The notes under the pieces: generated by a model
Seen by the model: the letters and a program-made list of their open reading frames with translations, nothing else
What the model was told of the DNA's origin: nothing
Database searches by the model: none
Part shown: positions 55,601 to 64,000 of the stretch, one piece after another
Layout: every line of letters starts with the position of its first letter
Numbering within the stretch: the stretch's first letter is position 1
NCBI GenBank assembly: GCA_018287875.1
Contig: JAGVVL010000009.1
Span: forward strand, 2,604,001 to 2,668,000
DNA: 64,000 bases
Direction of reading: 5' to 3'
From: Nigrospora sphaerica
Taxonomy: Eukaryota; Ascomycota; Sordariomycetes; Amphisphaeriales; Apiosporaceae
Program-made: the position numbers and the translations under genes

Positions 55601-56799
55601 GGCGCATCAAGCGTAGTCCACAGTTCCGACTGGCTCCCTGCCCTGGCGGTGAAGTTTTGGGTACTGGTGTCAATGAAATGGATATTGAAATCCTGTAACG
55701 CGCTTTTCATGCTCAGCCACCGTGGTCTGTCCGCCTCGCCGAACAAGAGCCTGTAGGTAGTCCAACGGCCAACATCAACATGCTGGAAGGGCCTACCGAG
55801 AGATGTCGGGATATTCCGGGCCCATGTTGAATCATATGTGACCTCGCCGACCCGCTGCCACGCCTCGTAGTCTTCCCATACTCTGTTGTCGTCCCGATGC
55901 GAAGACTCGAGATTCTTCTTGCGTTTATGGAAAGCAGGCGGGGAGGCGAGAGGGATCACCAATGCCCAACGGCCCCCGTTCATTTCGACCTGGTAGAGCC
56001 TCGTGATGCTGCTGAAACGAATTACGACCTTGAACTCAGAGATCCTTTCCTTTCCACCCACCGCCTCGGCGTTCTGGGTGCCTGAGGAGTCTATGCGAGG
56101 GTCGGGAATGAGGCAAGGGAATTCAATGCACAGCGTCTTGAGTTTCAGCCTCGCCGTTATGGTTAAGGGCTGCCTTCCGTTGCCCAGATTCTCGATTCTG
56201 CGCATTATATTCATGGTGGTTTCCTGGGAGAGAAAACCAAATTCGAGCGCTGCAGGATTCATCCGCATGTCTGCAGGATAATGGGCTCCGATGATGGTGC
56301 TCTTGACCATCTCGGCGGGGCGCGGCTCCAGAAGCCGAGCATTCACATTTTTGACCCAAGACCTTCCCACCCGAAGCGAAGAGAGGCCGGCATTCCAAAA
56401 TGGCTCGTCGGGTACTGGGGAAAAGCGAACTCTGCCCCGGAACTTGTTCGCGCCGTGTTCTGCTTTGAAGATCTGGATGTAGACGATACGGCCGTACGGG
56501 CTCAGCGCCCTCCATAGATCAACGGTCCGTGTGGAGGCTGGAAGATTGCTGAGCTGGATTGTAGCCTCGGGCCACTCCTGCCACCTGAGCCTGGCATTGA
56601 GTGCCTCTTGCCAAGGAAGCAAGACGGTCTGGCGAGACCTATGGATCACCGTCGTACGATGGGCATCGCGAGCCGATTGTAACGGGCCTGGTGCGGCCTG
56701 GGCATCCGAAAATGTGCTTGAGTTGGGGGTTGTGCCCTGAATAGGTCGCCCGCCTCTCGCAGTCCGCCTCTCTCGAGGATCACAAGAATTGGTATCCAT
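52651..56799 (-). CDS. RNA-dependent RNA polymerase of the RNA-silencing pathway
   Basis: Eukaryotic RdRPs make double-stranded RNA for Dicer in quelling, meiotic silencing and related pathways. One uninterrupted exon encodes 1382 residues. An RRM-like domain sits near residues 70-140 (TIQLSNLPASTRTVDLWRAL, FRGRVRFSP). The RdRP region shows FSDGVGRIG, AFQFRLGGSKGILVTWDHAKW, HLRPSQRKF, and the double-psi barrel catalytic motif CSGGDLDGDDYFVFWDP near residue 950 (three Asp ligands present). The tail is acidic and Ser-rich. The domain order (N-terminal RRM then RdRP) fits the SAD-1/RRP-3/RrpB group more than QDE-1, but this is not settled. The frame remains open 191 codons upstream (to 57372); I start at 56799 because the upstream residues are Cys/Ser/Arg-rich and unlike the family. 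Confidence 0.93.
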   Translation of the reverse strand: MDTNSCDPRERRTARGGRPIQGTTPNSSTFSDAQAAPGPLQSARDAHRTTVIHRSRQTVLLPWQEALNARLRWQEWPEATIQLSNLPASTRTVDLWRALSPYGRIVYIQIFKAEHGANKFRGRVRFSPVPDEPFWNAGLSSLRVGRSWVKNVNARLLEPRPAEMVKSTIIGAHYPADMRMNPAALEFGFLSQETTMNIMRRIENLGNGRQPLTITARLKLKTLCIEFPCLIPDPRIDSSGTQNAEAVGGKERISEFKVVIRFSSITRLYQVEMNGGRWALVIPLASPPAFHKRKKNLESSHRDDNRVWEDYEAWQRVGEVTYDSTWARNIPTSLGRPFQHVDVGRWTTYRLLFGEADRPRWLSMKSALQDFNIHFIDTSTQNFTARAGSQSELWTTLDAPATGTAETDLRLLHSEESVHLPFDVRYQLEVAISHNIFPEQSVTLGFLRELSRLGDYASSHITNRARNILEYAADQPKLKKPLDPMILLKDPNALTHYNDIQTKEHLGLVRKVIVTPSTIRLCTPTYEFTNRVLRQYSKNIDRFIRVQFTDEESEGRISSVPDSDRNDNLFNRVFRTLENGLVVGGRHYQFLAFGNSQFREHGAYFFCPTEAQTCDDIRNWMGDFNHIRVVAKYASRLGQCFSTTRAPRGMSFNHIIQEIPDIERNGWCFSDGVGRIGMPLAQAVADRLRLTKRITPSAFQFRLGGSKGILVTWDHAKWNEIHLRPSQRKFTALAKNIEIIRPSRFSAATLNRQTIAILSCLGVEDAVFVDLTKHQLADYQLAMTDTGTATRLLGRFVDENGVTTSMSDMIAHGFLETKEPFLRTILQLWRAWSMKMLREKARVVVEQGAMLFGCIDETHTLRGYTSSDQSDFTGNREALAQIFLQVPGLEDPDDYKVITGLCVVGRNPSLHPGDLRVVEAVDVVELHHLRDVVVFPAKGDRDIPSMCSGGDLDGDDYFVFWDPRLTPEEWNYPPMHHDAVKPTVLDRDVLIGDITRFFVEYMKNDSLGRIANAHVAMADKLAEGPKSDICIELAKLHSNAVDYVKTGRQAHMKSRLRPESWPHFMGKPSKTYRSGRVLGQLYDMVSAVDFAPRYDGHFDERILRRYQLGDGLLAKARQIKSQYDIAMRRIMNQREVATEFEIWSAFVMTKPRVGTEYKVQEDVGVAMAGLRERFVAACLEASGAQERETEVFYPFIAATYRVTWEEVQVALQQCKETRLVAGHRVPKRRMTAEQMPLISFPWVFHRELGRIAAASGDSGMALDEVTMPRMVQVAEGEAPANDAIVYELGNGSVMHRGTELFTGAGAVDELASGDDGGPSGGNNDNTEDERRSGVDRAVQADGDETVGPDTVGDTKSDKEDTAEEVEVEAEEGLDTLMERLGL

Positions 56800-57861
56800 G
56801 TTATTAATTCCTTGGATAGGTACGGGACCTGGGGGGGCTTGTGAAAGTGAATATCCGCTGTACGTAGCTCTGGCTGTTATGACTGAAGCTTCGCGCGAGG
56901 CAGGGAGCTGAGGAAGGCGCCGAAGTATGGAAGAGAAGAAGTGGCGGGCAGGCGGTGGACGGAGCAGGCGATAAAAGCAGGAACAAACGAAAGGGGAAGC
57001 GCCGGATGCGGGCTTACCGGACCGTCTCTTATACGGAAGATTGTAGTCATTCACTTGAGGACAAAAGGTACTGACTTGGCAAGCGCCAGGACTTGATGGA
57101 GAGGAAACCAATTGCAGTAGGCCTGTTACCGGAGAACGAACGTTGCAACCCCCCGGCAAGTGGGATCGGTCCCTACTTTGATATGAGTGAGGTACGTACC
57201 CAAGGAGAGGAATCGTCGATACCTGGAGCCTCGTTGCCCTGGAGGTTGTTTCAACAAACAACCTGTGCTGATGCCGCGTGCCGAAATGACAAATACAGGC
57301 GGCTGAGGAAGGTTGCTTTATACGTACCCGATCATGGAGATGAAGAAGGGATGCAGTAGAACACCAGCCCAAGATGCCTCTATGGCGAGGTAGGAAAAAA
57401 ACCCAAGTAGTCGAACCCTTCCCACAGGCAGAATCATATCAAGAACGGGCATCTAGGTAACTAAGTACTTACCCAGGTAGAGTAGGTAAGTTGGTAAGTA
57501 GGTAGGTCATGTAGGTACATATGTACCATATGCTGTTTGCTACTACCACCGCCTTGTTGACACAATATCTTGAGAAACCAGAGGTGGCGAGGAAAAGAAC
57601 AACCATATCTGGCAGTCAGTGCCTGGTATTGAATTATTGGATTCGCTCTTGGCTATTTGCTCTGTCATTTCCCAAGGGGGGGGGGGGGGCTCACTGTCTA
57701 AGGACCCAACCGAGACAACCCGTCATGTATAAGACCGACAGATATATCCTATAACTTTTGGGCGGCCGAACGTTTGTTTATGCAGCCAGTTTCTACCCCC
57801 ATACCTCCGAAGCGCCGAGATGGATATCAGGGCGAGGACCACTGCCACGACGCCTCCCTTT
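56800..57861. other. Region upstream of the RdRP gene, open in frame for 573 nt
   Basis: Likely promoter and 5' UTR, possibly with a UTR intron. A dense GTAGGTAAG/GGTAGG patch lies at 57,450-57,525, and a G14 run at 57,676-57,689. No separate gene recognised. Confidence 0.5.
57676..57689. repeat. G14 homopolymer
   Basis: Fourteen G on the + strand in the spacer between RdRP and D-lactate dehydrogenase. Confidence 0.9.
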
Positions 57862-59886
57862 CTAATGCCCATCTCCAGGAAGGTCCAAGATCTTTCCAGG
57901 GTTCATAATCCACAGCGGGTCGAGCGCCTTCTTAATTTGCCGCATGACGGCCAGCGTCTCTGGCCCGACCTCTAATAGGAGCGACTCCTTTTTACCCCAG
58001 CCGATCGAGTGCTCGCCTGTGCAGGTGCCCTCCATGTCGAGCGCACGCTTGACCATATTTTTAACGCACATCTCGACCTTCTCGCGCTCCTCCTTCTTCT
58101 GGCGGTTGTAGATGATGCTCTCGTGGAAGTTGCCATCGCCGATATGCCCCAGGATGCTGGCGAAGAGGCCCAGCTCATCCATTTCCTTCTTGCTGACCTC
58201 GATGATGTCGGCCAGCCTGCTGAAGGGCACTGCCACATCGGTGCTCCCTGTAGCGGCGGGTTAGCATACCTCTTTGCACTGACGGCAAGCCCGACCAAGA
58301 AACGCCACGAGGTGCGTGCTCGGAGCATACGCGTTTGCGTGGAAGGGGCTCGTGGGCTGACGTACAGACTTCCTCACCGTCCTTCCTCAAAGCTAGCATG
58401 GACCACAGTGACTCTTTTCTTGCGGACCACAGAAGCTTCTGCTCCCGCTCGTCCTTTGCGAATTCAAAGTTGCCGCCCTTGTTGGCTTTGGTGATCTTTT
58501 GGACAAGGCCGATGTTCTCCTGGACCCCGCTCTTGGTGCCCGAGAATTTGAAGAACAGCGTCGGGGCTTCTTTCCACACCCGCGGGGCCGTGGCACCGCC
58601 CAAGTTGACGACCTTCATCTGAACCTCGTCCATAATCTCCATGGCCGCCACGGGAATGCCCTTCCGCATGACATCAGCCGCGGCCGAGGCGGCATCTCGG
58701 ATGGTTGGGAATGTGACAACGGCCACCGAGAAGTCCTCGGGAACCACGGCCAGCTTCAGTGTTGCTACGAGCGTTCGGTTAGTATGCAACCAGGCTGCCC
58801 GCCGAGCGCTGCTCAGTCTGCTTGACGTACCTTCGGTCACGATGCCCAGGGTGCCTTCCGACCCGACAAAGATGCCGTTGAGGTTGTAGCCAGCCGAAGA
58901 TTTCCGGGGCCTGCGACGGGTCTTGATGACGGTCCCGTCAGCAAGCACGACTGTCAGGTTGATGACCCAGTCCTTCATGGTGCCATATTTGACCGCATTG
59001 GTCCCAGAGCAATTAGTTCCAACCATGCCGCCAATCTTGGCACTTGGGCCTACGGGCCTGTGTCAGTCCACGCCTGTGTTCATCTTTGTCTCTCGCGGCG
59101 GAGGGAGGTTCTCCCGGGGGGCATACCTGGATCTATAGGGAAGAACAGCCCACTGTCCATCTTGGCCAGCTGCAAGTTCAGGTCCTGCCAGCCCATGCTC
59201 GGCTGGACCACTACGTCCATGTCTTCCTTGTTGAACTGAATGATCTGGTCCATATAGGCGAAGTCGACGCTGATTCCTCCGTACGGTGCCGAAAAGTTGC
59301 CTTCCAGACTCGAGCCTCCGGAGTAGGGGATGATGGGGATGCGGTACTTGTAGCAGATCCTGGCCAGTATCGACACTTGGTCGGTCGATCTGGGGTATGC
59401 CACAGCAACCGGGAGCCCATCGGGATTGGTGGTTGACCACTCAGAATACCCATGAGCATGTAGGTCCTCGGGATCCGTCGAGATCAAATCACCATCGACA
59501 TCGCCAATCTCCTGACGTATCTCTTGGAGGGCCTGCGGAAAGTATTCGTCAGCGACGGGGCCGGACGCGGACGGGCATTGCCGACTCACAGATTCCATCT
59601 CCTGAGCGGATGCGTACTGCGGCGACATGACCTTGCTATCAAAGAGCATGACTGGACGCGGCTGTGGATGTTCTATTCCCAGCGCAGCCAGACCGAAGCC
59701 AAGAAGACCGGCAGTGGCCGAAAGAGCAAAGACGGAGCGGCCAGACCAGTTCGGTTGCTGGGACTGGGAACTGGCAGACGCGGATCGGCCAGCGGTGCCG
59801 CTCGTGGCCGTCCGCCGCCACGCCGCCGACGGGAAGATGCGAGCCGGCGCCACGCCGAAGCGCCGGCCACCGTACTTTGCCCACAT
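57862..59886 (-). CDS. DLD1: D-lactate dehydrogenase (cytochrome), mitochondrial
   Basis: This FAD enzyme oxidises D-lactate to pyruvate and passes electrons to cytochrome c. Exons 59886-59590, 59532-59127, 59049-58831, 58764-58366 and 58247-57862 give 568 residues. An Arg/Ala/Ser presequence and a hydrophobic segment (SVFALSATAGLLGFGLAALG, about 50-70) fit an inner-membrane anchor. The FAD-binding domain has RSTDQVSILARICYKYRIPIIPYSGGSSLEGN (PSGGSSLEG signature), GGMVGTNCSGTNAVKYG and FVGSEGTLGIVTE. The C-terminal FAD-oxidase domain has GHIGDGNFHESI and TCTGEHSIGWGKK, ending MNPGKI. A second in-frame ATG lies 13 codons upstream (59925), beyond a G11 run; start choice is uncertain. Confidence 0.94.
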
Positions 59887-62800
59887 CACCGGGGGGGGGG
59901 GCAACGGGCTCGGGGGAAAAGACACACGGTATGGGCGGAAAGCCGGCAGAGGAGAAGCAGAGACCCGGCAATGATTCCCCAGGACTCGCGGGGTCCGGTC
60001 CCGGAACCAACAAGACGGATAAACGAACGTTTTCGGGTCTTTGGTAGATGCAAGCTCGCCACGTAGCGAAGAGGATGCGACTCAGGCGACCACCGAGGAG
60101 CCGAAACGTGGTCAAGACGAGGCTATATGTGAGCAGGAACGGCTTATACCAGGGAAAGAGGGCGGCGAAGTGGTTGACGGCGGCAGAAGGGGTTTGGCTA
60201 GCAAGGGGTGCGACGCAACCAGGGCTTTGGCTCGTAAAGACGCGATACAGCCCAAGACAATCACCGCCACCGGTCACACAAGGCTATGAGCAGTGCCAAG
60301 TAGGCAAATAGCCATGGACGGGCACTGGTCGGGGGGGCAAGAAGAGACAACGAGGAAGCAATACAAGCGTCAGGTCTGGCTGGCCAAGGGTGCCGGCGGC
60401 TTCTAATAACGTCGACTTCCGGATTCAGTGAGCCAATGCAGCCTAAGAAGCTAAGCAGGACCCAGTGGCTCGCTAGGGAAGTGGATGGTCCAGTGACAGG
60501 AAGAAGCCAATCAACGCACGGCTGACCGAGTAGGGATGTGGTGTATGTATACGTACCTCTATGTCGGTATGGATGCTTACTTACCTGTTTTCTTGGTATG
60601 TGTCGGAAGAAGAGGTGAGGACGGGAGGGCGGAACAAGGTCTTTTTTTGGTACTAACCACATGCTTCCGCCCCGGGCAGATTACACGACTACCCGCGCAC
60701 GCAAATATTAAGAGAGGTAGAAAAAGAGAGGCTGAGAGAAAGAGAAAGAGCCGGACCGGGGAATGTCACTGTGTTGGTGACGACGAAGTTTGGGTGGCCA
60801 CCCACTGGTCCGCCCGTTTTAGCAAGGGTGTCACCGAGAAGATGACCGGGGGTTTAGGTGAGAGCGCTTCAAACCTAGAGGATCAGGCGGGCATAGCGAG
60901 CACACAAACGCGCGGGGGCACACACACACACATACACACATGCACACACAACGCTACTTTTCTATCGAAACATCGGGGGGCGCGGGGGAAGAACAGGGTT
61001 GACGGATTACAAGCCCAAACTCAGTCGGCAAGAGACAAGAAGGGCCAACAACCAGAAGAAGAAGAAGAAGGGGAAGAAGAAAAGGCACGCTAGTGAATCT
61101 GCCGGTACACGTGGGCAGGTAGGGACCTAGTTTGGTAGTTCAACGTTGACTCAAGTCGCTGCCTATATATAAATTGCGAGTAACTTCCAAGTATTCACGG
61201 AACCCAGGTATCCGTGTCCCTACGTCTCCTACCGAAGGGTATAAGTCCCTGGCTTTGGCAGGGAACGTGCCGGCCCGCCATAGTGCTCGCGGTTCAAGAA
61301 ACACGGTGCCTATGCCGAGGACGACACGCGTGGAGAGTTGTGACGAATTGCCCCTTGGCAGTGACGAGTATAGCTTTTCGGACTGCTCAAACACAAACAC
61401 AGCCGCAGGCCGGCAAATCACCAACTGAAGTATTTACCTAGGCACCAAGGTTCGTGACCTTTGGTACTTAGGCACCTGGACAAGTAGCCAAAGAGCGGAC
61501 CAAGCGCGCCAAGTTGTAGCCCGTTGCCGTTGGCCCTTCTGTCGGTCCAGGAAAGCACACCGCATTTTCTCCCAGCCCAGATGGGCTCTGGCGCCCCAAA
61601 AGCACGGCTGTTTGGGCGGGCAAACGCCCCGGCCTCGGGATTCGGGCATGACGGAAGCAGAGGGAGAGGCGGTTGAGCCGTGAGCTGAGGAGGGGTCGGG
61701 TTTGGGTCAGTAATATCTGGTTAGGCGCGTGGGTGGGTTTGCCTGCATACACGATCCATCAGCTCCGCAGGCAGGAAAGTCCGCCCAGTGCTGCTGTCCA
61801 GCCGCATACGGACGTTCGTCGTTTGCGGAAGCGTCCCGACCATGAGGTGCCGACGGGAGGGGGCAGGTATTTACCTACACAGTATACGCCGTAGAGTTGT
61901 ACGGATCGGCATCACTCGGCCAAAGTAGTGCAACAAGTACCGAACATCGTGACTAGCCGTTACATACCCCGTAGGCGATGGGTGGACGATGGGGCTCCGC
62001 AACACACCAAGTGGGCATCGACATCCTCTCTCAACCCCCCCCCCTCAAAATCCCAGGCTCACCAGGCCCGTAGCGCCATCTGCATGTCAGAGGGCCACGA
62101 CATCAATAGATGACGGGTTTAGTGGGCTCGTGACCGCTGCGGTTGAGACGAGTCAGCCAACGTAATAAGGCCGTGCAGGTTGGACTTGGCGGCCAATGAC
62201 AGGGAAACCGCCCATTCAAGAGTGACAGGCGAAAGCTGCTCGAAAGCCGACGTAGACCAGCATCCCTCGCCGCCGTCACGGTCTTTTCCAAGACCGGGAC
62301 TTTTGCCCAACTACAATTGCATACCCCGGCCGGGCGCAGTGGCGAGGCGTAGGTACTAATATGCGATGCAACCGGCACTGGTTCCCCGGTATAGTTTGCC
62401 CTGTCCACCGCGGCCCGGCCGTCCATCAGCCAGTCTACCCAGCTTTACTGCTCATCACACCCGTCCGAAGCCGTCGACAAAACATGCATGGTGAATGTTC
62501 AGATGCCCGTTCCGCCGATGAACGGCAGGACTCTGCTTCGGCCAGCGATGCCCCGAAAAGAGACATAATGGCTTACCCAAGAGGGCAACCCGGTCTGCCA
62601 TGCCACAGGTGAGCACTGCGTAATGAATGCTCGTAGCCATTCAGTCCCTCCATGCGCGTACATGACTCTGGGAACCGAGTAATAGCCATCGTCGGATGGG
62701 ACGCCCCAAGGCTGCGCTGCGCTGCAACACCCGGGAAGGGGGGAAGAGGTATACACGCAAACCCGCGAGGACCGTCCCTCCTCATCCGTCTACCTTCCCG

Positions 62801-64000
62801 CGCATGGCAGCCTCGCGGAACCACACACGTACCGCTAGGGATGCGAGGGACCATACGACAGATCGCACGCGCAGGGCTGCATATCCCACACACCCCCTCC
62901 CCACTTCACCACTAGCCTATAGCCGGAAGCATACGATGCGACCCAACTTTGCAGGAGCTCCCTCATATTGTTTGCTGTGGCTGTACACCAAGCAGGGCTT
63001 TCAGGGCGTAAGGGCCAGCAGCCTACGCCGTCAATATAGGCCTGTGGGCAGGCTGACCCCGCATACGCCAAGTGTCTATACCACGACGGTGCAGGGTGCC
63101 GTGATATATACGACAGATAGGGGTGCGTGTACGCAAGCAAAGATGTATCTACACACCCACACCCACACTCACACACACGCAAGCACGCACGCACGCACGC
63201 ACACAGAGGCAACTCGCACACTACATCTCGAAACCCCCCCCCCCCCCAAAACAGAAACCCGAAGGTTGTGCTTCCCCGACCTGTGCCGGCCTGTCATGAG
63301 CCAGCCTCCAGGCGGCCATTCGGGGTCCGCCTTTCCGAAGGGGTCACGAGAGGCCGCTCTTGCTCGGCGATGCCCGGCCTCGGTCTGACGCCACTCGTCC
63401 GCTTCGTACCACCACCTCGCTGCACTGCGGTGGGGAGCCGGAAGTTGAAGAGCCATACCCCCAGCTGCTTAGCCCCGACCTTTTTGTAGACCCCTCCCAG
63501 ATTTTCTCTCTCGTTGCCAGGTTGCCGGTATAGATTCAGGTTGTAACATCCACCCCCCAACATGTGAGCCGGCAACCTTGTCACACGCCACGTGGGTGCA
63601 TCCTCCAAGCCAACGATGGCGCCGAAATGGCTGACGGGACCGCGGAGAGCGCAGGCCCGGCTCTGATGGCCTGCCAAGCAGTATGATTGCAACCACGTTG
63701 ATTTGGTCGAGAGGGGTTCGCTGGCGAGCCGTGCGCCTTGCGCGCCCTGAGCCGTAGTTTAACTACCAACCACTCAACCAACAGCCAACCGCCGGGGCAG
63801 CTCCCGCTGTATAAGACTGAGCGGACGACAGCTGCCAGCTGGACAATCCCAGCCAGCCCATGCCGAGGTCGCCCCGAGCTCATCGGTAGACCATCAGCAT
63901 CACATCCGGGTACGGGGCGACGGCTCGATGAGAACACAACCGGTTGAACACGCCCACGGCTTTTCGGTACACAGACAGCAGGGGACAGAGGTGAGAAGCG
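59887..64000. other. Gene-free right end, 4.1 kb
   Basis: Only short or low-complexity open frames are present. The D-LDH promoter occupies the left end, with a G11 run at 59,891-59,901. There is a CA-rich tract at 60,919-60,950, (CA/CGCA) repeats at 63,150-63,205 and a C14 run at 63,234-63,247. No gene or RNA recognised; a gene continuing beyond 64,000 cannot be excluded. Confidence 0.45.
63150..63247. repeat. CA/CGCA-rich simple repeats followed by C14 run
   Basis: CACACCCACACC, CACACAC and (GCAC)n stretches at 63,150-63,205, then a C14 homopolymer at 63,234-63,247. Confidence 0.9.

Noticed and set aside
60536..61093. 185-codon frame with Glu-rich end
   Set aside because: The Glu run comes from a GAA-rich simple repeat; no conserved domain.
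63150..63205. Regular CA repeats as a possible array
   Set aside because: No spacers or palindromic repeats; simple microsatellite, not CRISPR or telomeric (no TTAGGG units).

Overview
This window is nuclear DNA from a filamentous ascomycete (Pezizomycotina), most likely a Sordariomycete. The genes have short introns (about 50-90 nt, a few near 195 nt) with GT-AG borders, GC-rich exons, one Pol III tRNA gene, and clear fungal gene families: fungal Rac1, AIM11, SHY1, COQ4, MIX17, CENP-T and an RNA-silencing RNA-dependent RNA polymerase. I cannot place it to species. Dispersed GTAGGTA/TACCTAC patches in most spacers are a lineage-level sequence habit. There are no operons, CRISPR arrays or intact transposons.

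Layout. 1-1719 (-): cytosolic aspartyl-tRNA synthetase, running off the left edge. 2323-3329 (+): Cms1-like ribosome biogenesis factor. 5308-6642 (+): unrecognised Cys-rich single-pass membrane protein. 7600-8285 (-): Lrp1/Rrp47 (C1D) exosome cofactor. 9305-10675 (+): Cbs2/ketopantoate-reductase-like protein. 11214-11809 (+): PDCD5. 12167-13081 (-): COQ4. 13377-13448 (+): tRNA-Gly(UCC). 14181-14704 (+): MIX17/CHCHD2-like. 15022-16718 (-): UBXN4-like UBX protein. 17970-19247 (+): SHY1/SURF1, tail to tail with CENP-T (19295-20854, -). 20855-26227: a 5.4 kb gene-poor, repeat-rich tract. 26228-27245 (+): Rac1. 28160-29104 (-): NOP6-like RRM protein. 30198-31633 (-): 2OG-Fe(II) dioxygenase. 33233-33829 (+): AIM11. 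36089-37996 (-): pantothenate kinase. 39361-40825 (-): RGS-domain membrane protein. 43094-43794 (-): DUF1348 protein. 44704-45371 (-): PRX5/PMP20 peroxiredoxin. 47648-48561 (-): ribosomal protein eL24. 49540-50958 (+): tRNA adenosine deaminase TAD1. 51406-52125 (-): NAC beta. 52651-56799 (-): RNA-dependent RNA polymerase. 57862-59886 (-): D-lactate dehydrogenase. 59887-64000: gene-free as far as I can see.

How the genes work together. This is core housekeeping content rather than a specialised cluster. Two loose themes stand out. One is mitochondrial function: COQ4, MIX17, SHY1, AIM11, D-lactate dehydrogenase, and possibly the Cbs2-like protein. The other is RNA and translation: AspRS, Cms1, Lrp1, NOP6, eL24, TAD1, NAC beta and tRNA-Gly. 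Rac1 and the RGS protein add signalling, and the RdRP adds genome defence. Exon borders were placed by hand from splice signals, reading-phase arithmetic and family expectations. In all multi-exon models the summed coding length is divisible by three; the AspRS model is incomplete at the left edge. I found no convincing new multi-gene system. The most unusual items are the unrecognised membrane protein, the degenerate Cbs2-like reductase fold, the RdRP, the frame-preserving intron inside the CENP-T histone fold, and the gene-poor tract upstream of Rac1.
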